A stretch of 64,000 bases of DNA. Source: Ampullaceana balthica (taxonomy: Eukaryota > Mollusca > Gastropoda > Lymnaeidae). The stretch covers positions 290,214-354,213 of the forward strand of contig CALYLW010000569.1 in NCBI GenBank assembly GCA_944989445.1, in the 5' to 3' direction. The notes beneath the pieces are model-generated. The model had not been told where the DNA came from. It ran no database searches and saw only the letters and a program-made list of their open reading frames with translations. This document shows positions 1 through 12,600 of the stretch, in pieces (within the stretch, counting starts at the first letter, position 1; every line of letters begins with the position of its first letter). The translations under genes were made by a program, and so were the position numbers.

Positions 1-1573
1 GTTGATATTTTAGTTTTGCGATGCTTTGCTATTATTTCTATCACATTATATGTAATAAACAAATATTAGAATGTGATTTAAACATAGCTATTAAGTTATT
101 AGTAAACAATAATATTTTACTAACAAATAAGGAAGATGTTGTGCTAAAAATATTGATTAAAATTATAATGTTACAAAATGAAAAATGCATTTTTCATATC
201 ATGAATTATTGTCCTTGAACTAAATACTAAAATATAACATAAACACGAAATTCTCCACTTGTTTTATGGCATGAGCCTGAAAGAAAAATTTACAAGAGCA
301 TGAACGATTTTTTTAGCAATAAATTTAAATATAATTAACTTCGGACAATATCAGACGTAAAACTATTCATTTCGCATCAAATGGGAGATAAAAAAATAAT
401 TACTATTTATTTGTTTCAGTTAACCCTTAAGAATAAATTTTAGGACGTAAACAAGGATTTGAAGAGAGCCACTGCACAAAAGCTTGCTTTTGTTGCCCCC
501 TATATTTTCCTCCCACATCAGATGTCTCTATCCAATTGACAGTTTAACTTTACGAGCCGACATTTAAATCTCTTTACGGATAGAAAGTGATTAAAGAATT
601 TCAATGTAACGTATTTTGAGCTTCATTGAACTCTTGCAGAATACCTATAAAGTAACACGTAATCAATGCAAAAAATAATAAAATTCTAATTTCATAATCT
701 TTGCATTAAATCTGCAATAAAAATAGTGAACAGTGTTTTCAAAATTCTTAATTGATTTATATAAATAAGACATGCTATTTGGAAGTATTCTGCGTTTATT
801 TTTATTTAACTAAATTGGTTTGTTTTTTTAATGTAGCATCAATTATGAATTTAAGAACATAAATGAAGGCATTAATAATTATTGAAATATGCATACAACA
901 ATCTTATTGTTTAAATTTATTATTATATTTGAAACAATCGAATTTAAATCTTTACACTATTTTCAAAAAAATAATGTAATTGTATGTATATGACAGTTAC
1001 ACTTACAAATGTGAAAATATAGAAAACAGTAAAAGTCAGACACTACTAATAATTAAAATCTTCAGTTTTAAAGACATTTTACCGGTTCAGACAATAACAC
1101 GTAGACTACGACTTCTCAAGCATCTTAATTAAAAGCAAAAAACAAAACAAAAAAGAATAAATTCTTAACAATTTAAGGGTTGATAATTTTGAGTGTTTTG
1201 GAGAGATCCGAAAAAAGGGCATCGATTTCTAGTAAGATATGTATCAGAAAATTTAAAATTTTAAGTAAAATTTAAAGTAGTAAAAATTGAAATAAAAAAT
1301 AAGATGATAAAAATGAATCATTTTCTATACAAATAATTTTCAAAACAATTTCCTTTCCTATTTCAGTAAATTTCGCTTTAGGATCATGAATCTCCGCAAA
1401 ACACACACTATTTAGCATCGTCACGGAAATACTTTACTTAAAGGAAACAATATTTTCAATCTAGCATGATACACATTTATTTCGGAGTTATATATATTTT
1501 ATATCTAAAAAAACATTATTTAAAAAACAATAGTTCATACGTTACAATTACTACTTTAATCAACAAAGCCGAT
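1..1573 (+). other. Duplicated upstream module of F-box gene F1
   Basis: This is AT-rich, apparently non-coding DNA. It aligns along its length, with small indels, to 19,440-21,540 upstream of F2 and in part to 50,440-53,715. Shared landmarks include TTTGCTATTATTTCTATCAC (30-49 and 19,461-19,480) and CACATCAGATGTCTCTATCCA (about 515). It probably holds the promoter of the exon-1a transcript, but I see no reliable core promoter motif. Short open frames here are not conserved between the copies, so I do not call genes. Confidence 0.6.
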
Positions 1574-1736
1574 GTGAAGGAACAAGTTTAATAAACGGGA
1601 TGGTGACTCAGAAAATGAAGTCGATGAGCTGGAGGAGATCTCTATGATACGAGAAGCTCCTTCTTCGAGCCAACTTCCTGACCCAGTCGTCTACGACATT
1701 TACCAGAACTTATCTGATGAAGTTTCAATGGCAAAG
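1574..1736 (+). pseudogene. Alternative first exon (1a) of F-box gene F1, start codon lost
   Basis: The segment is homologous to the intact exon at 21,543-21,704. It ends with a consensus donor (AAG|GTAATG) in phase 0, as exon 1b does. The 3' part encodes an F-box-like stretch: LPDPVVYDIYQNL, then SDEVSMAK at the splice border. The codon matching the F2 start ATG reads GTG here, and one extra base in the following codons leads that frame into TAA. The correct downstream frame has an in-frame ATG at 1,644, about 23 residues in, which would still keep the F-box core. It may be a decayed exon, an exon with a shorter N-terminus, or one spliced to an upstream exon. The next compatible acceptor is exon 2 at 6,853. 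Confidence 0.5.
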
Positions 1737-1780
1737 GTAATGTAACGGATATATGTAGAAAAAACAACATCATAGATAAA

Positions 1781-2218
1781 GGTCCGTCCATAAATGACGT
1801 CACGCAACTAGGGGGGAAAGGGGTCCACACATTTGTGACGATGCGTGACGGGGGAGTTTACGAATTCTGACGTCACGTCAAAACACGCTACTTTAAATAA
1901 AATTTCCATTTAAATTTTCGATATCTTACATCTTACTTTATAACGTTTTACATTGATTCAGGACATAACAAAACAGCAATCTCATCCCTATTATTTTCCC
2001 TACATGGATTCACGCGTGTTACGATATTAGAGTGCAGCTTTACACTATATACATACTTAAATGACAATAAAGTGTTTTGAAACATTCTCATTTTTAAATA
2101 GAAAATACAGCTTTTAGATCAAAGAATTGTGACATCATATTGGAAGGGGATGTAATTTATTTTGACGAAGGGGGTAAAACATCGGCGAAAATCACGTGAC
2201 GTCATTTATGGATGATCT
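1781..2218. mobile_element. MITE with GGTCCGTCCATAAATGACGTCAC termini
   Basis: The left end at 1,781 reads GTCCRTCCATAAATGACGTC-like, and the inverse (GTGACGTCATTTATGGA) closes the element at 2,196-2,218. The interior is non-coding and has G-runs near both ends. A diverged relative lies at 32,486-32,854. It is absent from the corresponding place in F2 (after 21,704), so it inserted after the F1/F2 duplication. I could not fix a target-site duplication, and the superfamily is unassigned. Confidence 0.6.
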
Positions 2219-2249
2219 CTAGACTATGATTTTTGTTAAATGTGCTGGA

Positions 2250-2630
2250 CTTACTACTTGATTAAAAAAAAACCATTACTTGAATCATTGAACATAGAAA
2301 CACAAGAAGATAGAAAGACAAAGAGAAAAGTAGTAATACACATAAGGAAAGGCAATCAATTCTAACTTTAATATGCAACGCAAAGAAAAAAAATAATACA
2401 ACCCCATATAAGTCACAAAGATTACACGCATTATTCTATTTCTTTAGCAAGAAAAATAACTCACACATTCTTGCTCTTCCCGTCTTCGATTCGGGCGTGA
2501 AGAGGGTCGTCTCTAACAACATTTAACTCTCTAATAAAAGTGCAAGATTAGACAAAAACATGGCTAAGTCTTAAGACTCAATAATATGCTGTATAGAAGT
2601 AGCGTTTGATGCATATAAATAAGACATAGT
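2250..2630 (+). mobile_element. 3' end of a Jockey/CR1-like LINE (truncated)
   Basis: The sequence matches the last ~380 bp of the fuller LINE at 12,530-13,950: the coding end (CTTCCCGTCTTCGATTCGGG versus CTTCCCGTCCGGAATTCGGG), the AAATCTCTAATAAAA-type stop region, and the TGTATAGAAG-AGCGT motif. It is 5' truncated, as is usual for LINE insertions, and carries no functional coding region. Confidence 0.6.
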
Positions 2631-2659
2631 CTGACTGTGTTTTCCATTCAATTGTTTTA

Positions 2660-3330
2660 ACTTTAGGGTGCTGATGTTGTTGTTGTTGTTGTTCGTCCGT
2701 CGTGGTCGACGATGACCACTCTCATCATGTTGGACCGCCACATGTGACCTCTGGTGACTTATTAACCCTATTCTGGCACGAAAAAGGCATCCGAACGTCG
2801 GACAAGAGATGCGGTCCCTTCAGGAGGGTTTTGGATACGGACCTTTCTGACTTGACGCTTTAACTTGGCAGCCTGTTGTCTGTTTGCCTCACAGACAGTT
2901 GCGCCATTCCATATCGTAGAGCGCCAGTGGGCTCGGTTTCTGGCTGCTGCTTTCCAGGAGTCATGTCCGATGTCGAAGGCCTTCAGAGCTGATTTAAGTG
3001 CATCCTTGTAGCGCTTACGTGGACCTCCGCGTGCTCTATGCCCTTCTGTAAGCTCATCACAGAGGAGCCTCTTGGGGAGGCGATGGTCGGGTATGCGCAC
3101 TACATGCTACGCCCAGCGTAGTTGGTATACAGTCCAATTTTCACATGCATATAAAAGGGTGGGAACCACAACAGCTCTGTATACTTTTAGTTTTATTTGG
3201 GTGCTGATTCCCCTTCTCTTCCAGATACTGTCATGCAATCTAACGAATGCTGCGCTGGCCTTTGAGATTCTCGTGTTCACCTCGTCATCTATTTTGGCCT
3301 TCTGAGACAGTGCGCTGCCAAATTAGGTAA
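2660..3330 (-). mobile_element. C-terminal fragment of an RTE/CR1-type LINE ORF2, minus strand
   Basis: An open frame (3,100-2,768 on the minus strand) encodes the conserved LINE C-terminal region: a GGPRKRYKDALKSALKAFDI block followed by a DSWKAAARNRAHWRSTI block, the usual 'RGRP..R..D..K.D..W...A.DR..WR' signature. The reading continues in another frame upstream (3,305-3,110), with residues typical of the end of the RT thumb. The reverse-transcriptase core is missing. The left end (2,680-2,760) is GTT-repeat and 3'-UTR-like. Confidence 0.65.
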
Positions 3331-3399
3331 AGCGGCTCACTGTGTTAATTTTGTTGGCGTTGATGAATATGTCAAGCTCAGTATAAGATTTGCCTGGTT

Positions 3400-3700
3400 G
3401 CTGATAAAACTGCATTGTCAAACTTTTTGCGTGTGCGCAAATAAAACTACAACAGAAACAAAGAAAACTCTTTATAAAACTGACATCAGACCAGCTATAA
3501 AATATGCATGTCAAACTAGGACCTAAAAGAACTACAGAAAACCTGTTAAATACACGTGAAAGGAAAGTTCTCAGGAAATTTTATGGACCAACGAAGGATG
3601 AATACCGATTGAGAATACAAAACAACGATGAGCTGTACAGTCTGTAGAAAGATCCAATAAAAGTTTAAAAAAATAAAAAGGTCATTCTGCGCTGGGCAGG
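3400..3700 (+). mobile_element. LINE ORF2 C-terminal fragment, plus strand
   Basis: Translation with stops gives the LINE post-RT pattern KTDIRPAIKYACQTRT, then RERKVLRKFYGPTKDEYRLR, then a VILRWAG end. This matches the 'IRPV.TYG.E.W...RK.LR.I.GP...RW.GH' region of many LINEs. It breaks off exactly where the repeat starting TGTCACGTGA (3,701) begins, so that repeat probably inserted into the LINE. Confidence 0.55.
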
Positions 3701-4065
3701 TGTCACGTGAAAATTCACGGGTTTGACAGCAAAGAGAAAAGGGGAGCGAACACGTGTCAAGAAAGGAAGGCGATTGTTTATGAGGTCAACTGAAGTCCAA
3801 AGTACAGCCTATTAGTGTGGTCACTGAGTCGGGGTGGAAACGTGGGGTTACGTAAAGTGTGTAGTTGTAAGAGGTCAAGACAAGATGGTTGAGAAGTTGA
3901 AGTATATGATTTGTGCTATTTGAATTCTAGAGATCAATGGTGTATATTGTGATATATGAGTATATATTGGGTATTTTGTTTTAAAAAAGCATTTTCCTTG
4001 ACTTAAATTGTTGCAAAGAATTGTTGTGCGAGAGATGATAGTATTTAATTACGCCCACAAACACA
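3701..4065 (+). repeat. LTR-like interspersed repeat (possible solo LTR), copy 1
   Basis: It begins TGTCACGTGAAAA and ends CCACAAACACA, giving TG...CA borders. A second copy with the same borders and order of motifs lies at 40,820-41,135. The closing part (GAATTGTTGTGCGAGAGATG... in this copy) resembles an LTR R/U5 region. No flanking 5-bp duplication is visible, so solo-LTR status is a guess; it could be another kind of repeat. Confidence 0.35.
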
Positions 4066-4629
4066 TGTGAAAGTAAATCGGTCACAAGAAAGTGACAGCA
4101 GGACATTTAGAAAGAATGTCAAATGACAGAGAAATAAAGAGTGTTCGCCCCCAAAACTTCAGAACAAAATTGCTCGTGTGCAGACGTAAGCTTAAAATAT
4201 CGATGATGTAGAGAACATTATTTAACACCTGGGTATCCAATTTTTTTAGAAGAACGGCGTTGATTAGAACTGAGTGGAAGGGGGGCGTGAGAAAAGCCCA
4301 AACCTGCACGGGCTTTAGCGCCACAGGGATGGATGGATAAAACGTTCGTATTTTCCCCACAAAGCTTATCCAGTGGTTTTTCAGAATATTGTAAGGAATA
4401 TAGATGGAAATTGGATGATCAAGATTTTAAATCATGTGATTTGCCATGCGCCACGGGTAAGTGTGTACACGTTCAAAAATCTGCAACTCATAAGAGGGTT
4501 GTCAGACCCAAATCCCACTTCCAAGGAAAGAGAGGGAATCAATTAAAATAACACCGAGTGAGTGGATGCACCCGTTTAATTACTGTTAGATTTATGGCTT
4601 ATTGTAAAACTGCGTTTAGTAAATGTTGG

Positions 4630-4799
4630 CAGTGCTGGATTTACCTATTCGTTAAACAATCTATAGCTTAGGGTCCCCGCCTTTTTGGAGGCCCACCAAA
4701 ATTTGTGTTCATATTTCGCACTGACATAGAATATCTTGATTTCAAAAGCACCCCAAAATCTCAAAGGTTTAGGGCCTTATCAAAATAAATTCAGTCCTG
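4630..4799. mobile_element. Short MITE candidate (CAGTGCTGGATTTA ends)
   Basis: The segment starts CAGTGCTGGATTTAC and ends ATAAATTCAGTCCTG, which are imperfect inverses of each other. Between them is the 'gggcccccaccaaaat' type of sequence that recurs near 16,600 and 47,600. The layout resembles small hAT MITEs, but no convincing 8-bp target duplication flanks it. Confidence 0.35.
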
Positions 4800-5420
4800 A
4801 AAGGAGACGAGCTTAGCTCCCTCTGAGCACGCAATGGGGGTCAAAATTAAAACGATGTAATTGACACGATCGAGTTTAAGCATAATAGAGGTTTTTATCT
4901 AAATCCAATCAAATGTTTTTATTAGTGGCTGCTACAACAGTTTTAGTTCGAAGAAAATCAAGACATGTTTCCAAAGCATAATGTAAGATATCCGCCAGAA
5001 ATACATCAAATAAAGCAAGATAATGGAGAGCCTTAAAAAAACAATATCTATTGTGTCATGACATATTGAAACCTTTGTATTTGTTTATGATTGATGCTCT
5101 AAATGAAATGTGGTTACTTGTAACATAACATATTTCTGTCAACTTCGGGAATATCCTAAATCATCTCTGTTTGAAACTATTTCGCATTGTTATTTAATTT
5201 TTTTTATAAAGATATAATTTAAAGAGTTATATTTTATTCATGTATAACAATTTTCAAATGTGGTTAGCAAACTTCTCTAAAACTAATTCAGACTCCAGCT
5301 GTTAACATCGTTTTGTTGTTATACACGAGCCAAGCAGCTGCAATTGTTTTATTAAAATTTAATTTTAACAAACAACATATATTGTATTAAAACAAAACCA
5401 TACATTTCCTTTTATAGAAA

Positions 5421-6550
5421 ATGCCACATTCAAAGAGAATGGGGAAAAGTGATGCACAGGGAGACACGTCTTCTAAAGCCAGTGTTTCAAGATCATTTAT
5501 AGATCAGCAGCCCCCTTCGTGGGCTGATCTCCCAGCTACGGCCTTACGGAATATTTTCATAAGGTTGCCCGATGTGGACAGAGCGTCTATGGCGCTGGTA
5601 AAGCGGTGGTTAAAGCAAAGAGAGCGGTGCACGACACTAACGGTATTTTTTGGCCGTCTTTGTTGTCAACATGTGACATGGATTATTGTCGTAGGATTCA
5701 TAGTATGAATACCAAATCATTCCCCGGAGGTACGCCTCGCTCTGTTGTAACATCAATGTAAATAGATAAGCGCACCGCTCTCTATGTTTTGGGAATTATT
5801 TATAGATATATACATAGTACATATTTACATTTATGTTTATATATATATATATATAATTAATCGTTAAGTTCGATTTAAGCCAAAAATTAAAAATTAAAAT
5901 TAATGACGTCTTTAATGTTCTTGTTTAAAATCTAAATGACACTAGGATGTCTCCTTTATATGTCGTCTTTTAACCAACAACGCAAAAAGACAAATGTGTT
6001 GACATTATTTGGTTTAAGTGATGAGCGAGTCTAATTGAGAATATAACAAGCCGAGCTGAACAATCATTCACATGGAACTTAGTTAACTGTAATATACAAA
6101 ACGGGTTGAGCATGGAATGACATTATCGAACATCGGTGTTCATTAATCTTCCAACATTGAGAGGGTTAATGGATTCATTAACTTTCATCTCCATTTGGTA
6201 ACGCAGTAACTCATCAGTAGAGCTGTCAACATTTGTTGTCTTTGAGTCAGACTCCATTAATGTCATTAGCTTAATACGCTTTTAATTTGGTTTGATAAGT
6301 AGGCGAAGTGTTAGAGCTATGGTAGGCAAACAATATCAACATTTTAAAAATACCCGTTAGCCAATAGTTTATAAACAAAATGTTCGTGTAATCGTCAGGA
6401 AATATGTTAATATATATCGGCCGCTATCTTTTATTATTTTTTTAAAAACTTTTTGACTTCCAATAATTTGTAAGTGATGTGTCGATTAATCGTAAAAAAA
6501 ATATTTTAATATTTAAAGATTTTTAACGATTAATCGAAATATATATATAA

Positions 6551-6609
<59 letters not shown>

Positions 6610-9600
6610 TATATATGTATATATATAGCTTACTGTATTTTTTAAATAAAAAAATAAATTATAAAATAGTTTGAAAATATTTCCCTACATTATTAAAACT
6701 CAAATGGGCTTTGCTAAGATGTTCAACATAATCATATTCAATTGTTTAAATGTTCTCATCATGAAACATGAACAGCAATTTTATAATCCATAAGTTTTAT
6801 ATTTTATTTTTAAATTTGTTGCCAATGTTCAGCCCCCTTTTTCATTGTTAAGGTATGTCAAACTTGGAGGCAAGGCTTCAAAGAACCATCTCTTTGGATG
6901 AAGAGGATAATCGAGTTTGGACATGAAGATGCACCCTTATCTCAGAATTCATCCATTAATTTACTTAGAAGTAAAGTAAAAAGACTATTATTTTCTCTTT
7001 CTAATTAAAGTTTAACCATCGCCGATAGATTCACCTCTGTTTTTGCTTAATACTTTTATATTAAATACCGAAAACCATTTTAAAACAACAATTACACAAT
7101 TCTGATCGTTTAATTTGTATCTAGTTAAAAATATAAAACTTTCTTTAACTTCTTTTCTTGCAGGTAAAGCCGCTTTGAGTTTCGCCAGAAGTCCTTTGAT
7201 AAAATACGTGAAACATTTGCAGATCAACATCAGTGGTTATTCCATAGAGATTATCTGGGACCTGGCGACGATTGCAGATCTCCTAAATCAAGCACAGTTG
7301 CAAAGAATCAATATTTGTTTTTGTTATGATATTCGTGTTAAGGACAACACTCGAACAAATTTTTTTATCCCGTTCCTTAGATTGATAAAAAACCAGCGCT
7401 ATTTAAAGGTAAGGAATGCTGTTGTTAAAAAGTCTTGTATGAATCTTGATGGTACGAGCCTAAACATTGTCGCTATAAAGGTAGAAGATTTTAAGATATT
7501 GTATTTTAGGTTTTAAGGTTATTGTTTTTTTTTGTTTTTTTTTAAATTGCACAAATATTGAAAATTCTTAAGAACACAAAATATTTTTAAAAATAGCACT
7601 TGTCATTATGTTTTACTATATCATTCTGTTCTATTAGTTAGCAATCATTAACTTAATGCTGTTTGACTTTTCGTTTAAAATTAAGTCATTTTTGTTAACA
7701 GTTAACTTGCATACCTAAACAGTCATCTTACCAATTTTTTTTTCTCAACAGGAATTCGATATTAATTTGTCTCATTTTGACCTGGTCAATGGAGTGTTTT
7801 TTCTGGAGTATTTGGCAGACTCTTGTTCCGCATCACTTCAAACTATTTTTCTGAAAGATCTATTTGATGACACTGTTCCATTTGCCAAAATAGGACCTGC
7901 TGTAAATGAAATAAAGGTAATTTTCACATCATTTGAAAAGCTTATACTATTTTTGTTATTTGATTTATCTATAAATAGCAAAAAGTCAAGCCTTCATTAC
8001 ATAATTTTAAAAACTGTCACCAGATGTCAACTTCGTTTCATCCTTAAGTCTTCAAATAGAATTTATTACACTTGCTTCTTTGTCAATTTTAATGCTTCTT
8101 AAATTTTAGAAGGATGATCTAGTAAAATTTTTACTATTTTGTTATACATATAATTTTCAGAAATTCTCAAAATTGAAAAATATTCATATAGACTACAAAT
8201 TCTTGTCAGATGATTTACTCAAGTTCTGGAGCGATGAGTGTCCATCACTCTCATTCCTAAAGATTTGGACTAAGCCACAAGGTATCTGTTTTAAAAAAAA
8301 ATGCATAGTATTGTTCTAAACGTATGCGTTGGTCCCTCCTCATAAAAGCTCAAGACCAGCCCATGTGTTCTTTTGGTTCCGTGGTTGTGTTTGTTCTACA
8401 CAATAGAACGAATGATTGCGTTCATTTTTTTATAAGGTATTTTAAAATGTAATGAAAAGCCCCACTTGGCATCGGAAAATGTGTACTTAAATAGAGAACG
8501 CTATTCGACATGCAGATGACTAAGAAGAGTGAGAAAGTGACAAGCATTGGAAAATATACACGAACCGAGAAATGAACATTCTGAATTATTTTTGGTTTTC
8601 CATTCTGCGTGTAAATATTATAATTTAAATTGTTTCGATATACATGTTTTGATACTTTCAATCGCCAAGAAGTTCGCTCGTATGGTAATAACTTATGTAC
8701 GTAAACGTTTTATGGATTGAAAAAGAAGCTTTTTGCATTTTTTGTATGAATGCATTGATTGAATTAGCTAGAGAATCACTGAATTAATTTAGACATATTT
8801 GATTTTCATTATTAACTTGAGCATGTGGACTATTGCTCATTAATTAATTCAGATATAGTTTCTTGGGGTTGAAACGATTTGCAATAGCAAATTATAAAAA
8901 TTACCAAAATAGTGATTTAAAATATTGTTTAAAACATCACACACCCATATTATATCTCTACACAGATACAGTTCAAGTCCCCTCATAACACAACTAAATC
9001 AAAGCAGTGACTGGCAAAGCAAACTGAAACCCTGCGATAACTGGGTGGTAGTAAAATACCAATTCAGTTTAGGTTTCACAAGCACACAAAGAATTTTTTA
9101 TTTGTACTTGTATACAAAAATTGTTAGATTAAGATATCTACCTTATATCTAAAGAATTTCATTTCATATAGAAATACAAATGAAATATACGGCTAAATTG
9201 GTAGTCTTGACGAAATACACTGCGCAAAAGATGAAAATAGAATAAAGGACAATAATTTTATCTTATTTTGAGATTTCACACATAAAGTCCTGCTACAATC
9301 ATTCACCTTTTCAGCACAAGTGATAAGTTCTGAGGCGTGGCGGGATTTGGTTAGGACACATCCAGACTTTTTGGTGGAAATAATAGACTTTCAACATCCG
9401 AGAGCACAGCCAGATTATTCTATTCTATCACCTGCTATTCCCCTCTGTAAATTAGAATTTGTTCATGCAATCAGAGTTGCATCAAACGATGAGGTAGGTT
9501 CACTTCTCTTCCTCACTATTATTGAAATGAACTTCTCTATGACTACTTATCACCTCGTCATCTACGCTCTTTTGCAGACACACGCACGTATTCTCTCTGT

Positions 9601-12600
9601 TCCTACAACACGCACTAAAACATTTAGCGTAAGTTATTTCTCTTTTTCTACACTTCGCCCCCTGACCTAAAAATAATGTAATTTTTTTACCATTACAATT
9701 TTAATGGTAAAAAAATTGATTGTTATTTTTTGTAATCGTCTTTTTTAAAAATTGTTTTAATTGCACAATATATTGCCATATATTGTCACGAAGTGATGGC
9801 GTTTTAAAGAACTCTTCGATAACAAAAGAAAAGAGACTTTTGATATTTGCACTCAAGTAGTTGATTGGTCTTTTCACATTTCATACAAGAAGCTCTTTTA
9901 CAAATGCAACAAGTAGACACTGTTGAGTCCAAATGGTCACATTTGCGGGACACCATATATGGCTCAGCTATATCGGCATTTGGCAAGAGAGATCGCAAAA
10001 GTGCAGATTGGTTTGAGGCTCACTGGGAGGAAATGAAGCATGTCACTGTTGCAAAAAGAAAGGCTCTTTTCTCCTATAAAGACAGGGTCTTGCCCAGAAA
10101 CTCTACATTTCTTTAAGAGTGTCAAGAAAAATGGCAAGCAAGCAGCTTTCCACTACGCTAACACATATTAACGGTGTATTGAGCAGTACTTGGACTTTTA
10201 CTCAGCAATAAACCATTTCTCAACTGCTGCCCTGGACGATATCCCTGACCTGCCGATAATGATAGAGCTTGATACCCTTACCCAACATAGATGAGCTACG
10301 TAGAGCCATCGATTGTCTAGGCTGCGGGAAAGTCCCTGACAATTATTGAATTCCACCAGAAGTTATTATATGTGAAAAAGAAGTACTTTTACAGCCTTTG
10401 CACGACCTCCTACACTCTGTGCTGGGAACAGGGACAGATACCACATGAATTAAAAGATGCCAACATCGTTACATTGTATAAGAATAAAGGAGACAAGAGT
10501 GACTGCAATAACTATCGTCGAATCTCTTTCCTCAGTATAGTTGGTAAGGCCTTCGCCCGAGTTGCATTAACACGCCTGCAGACCCTAGCATCGCGTGTAC
10601 TCCAAGAATCGCAGTGTAGATTTCGAGCCGGAAGATAAATAATAGACATTATCTTATCTCTACGCCAGCTGTAGGAGAAATGCAGGGAGCAACATGTGCC
10701 ACTATACATCGCATTCTTCGACCTAACTAAAGCTTTTGATCTTGTCAGCAGAAGCGGCATTTTCAAGATCTTAGTAAAAATAGGCTGCCCTAAACATCTG
10801 CTTAACATCATCAAGCAATTTCTTGATAACACGCATGTCGCAGTGTGCTATAACTGTGCCACCTCAGAGGCTTTCCTAGTAAGTAGTAGAGTAAAGCAAG
10901 GCTGCGTGCTGACACCTAATCTATTCACAATATTCTTCTCCATCTTACTCCAGTATGACTTCAAGAACAACAGCGAGGGGATATACATACACACTAGAGC
11001 TGACGGGAGATTATTCAATATTGATCGGCTTAGAGCCAAGACCAAAATAAGGAAGATTTTGCTGCGCACGCTCTTATTTGCAGACGATGCCGCCTTAATA
11101 TCTCACACAGCAGACGAACTGCATAACCTTGTATCCAGCTTCTCCGCTGCTGGCAAAGAGTTTGGCCTGATCATTAGCTATTAAGAAAGCCAACATTATG
11201 GCACAGGATGTTGCTTTCCTCCCCACTATCACCATCGACTGCAACCTGGATGTTGTTGAAAGTTTTACATATCTCGATTCAAACATATCGAGCACCCTCT
11301 CAATGGAAGATGAGATAAGTGGTAGGTTAGGGAAGCCCGCACTTGTTATGGCTAGACTGTACAAAAGAGTCGTGTCCAATGCCAAACTCACTACAAGGAC
11401 TAAGCTTAACTAAGTATAACAGGCCTGCGTACTGAGCACACTCCTCTATGGATGCGCGTCTTTGACCACCAATACCAGGTTGAAAGAAGGCTCAATAGCT
11501 TCCACCTCAAATGCCTGTGCCGCATTCTAGACATCAAATGACAAGAGAAAGTCCACAACACAGAGATCCTGACTCAATCAAGCATGAGTAGCATTCCAGC
11601 CATATTAAGTCAAACACGCCTCGATGGCTTGGACATATCAAGAGAATGCAAACTGGTCGCATACCCAAGGTCGGTTGGTCGGTCATGTCTCAGATATACG
11701 GACAGATGCAGAAGAGACGTGAAAGCAGCCAACATTGACATACGAAACTGGGAAAACCTGGCGAGGATAGGTCCACGTGGCGGGCTATAGCGAAAGAAGG
11801 ATCATTAAGAGCAGAGGAGCAAACCAGGGTGGAAGCAGTGAAAAAAGAGCGATGAGGAAGGCCAGGAAACACTGCCCTACTGCATTCGTGTGTGTGACAT
11901 GCAGAAGAGACTGCCACTCGAGGATTGCTCTCATCAGCCACACCAAGAGCTGCACATAATAAAGATAAATCTATCGTTTTACATAGACGGACAGATACCA
12001 TACATTTTTTAAAGGTCCGGTTTCTCATGCCTTTAAAGTCTAATAAGAAACAGTTAATGTTAAATTTTTGTAACATTTTCAATCTCACGGCACTTAAAAT
12101 AATTGCAAATTATTTTCGGTACGAAAATGACATTTTTTAAAATTAATTATGTCCATGTATATTTTTTAAATTTTTTAGTTGTTGGATTTTAAAGGATATA
12201 GCACTTTTCGCTTATACAAGATGAGCAGGTGTCAAAATATAAATACGTTATTGGTACCAGCTCATCAGTGGGATGTTATTCTATTACTTTAGCCGAATGT
12301 GTTTTACTGTTCGGAAGCATTTATCGAAAGAATTCAGATTCATTTTTGAGTTTCGAAGTTTTGACAATAGAAAAGTTGATAATATCTTAACGTAGTTCCT
12401 TCATTTCCTTTATTAAGTTTACAAATTGGCTTTCCTTTTCTTTTATTAGACACCATGTTAACCTTTTTTTCATTTTTAAAAGCTAATTAAGAACTAGGAA
12501 AATTCCCGCCCTCAACAAAGTGATGCCAGGGATATTCAATAGCTAACGTAACTCCCCTCTTTAAGAAAGGTGATAAATCAGACCCTGGTAATTAAAGACC

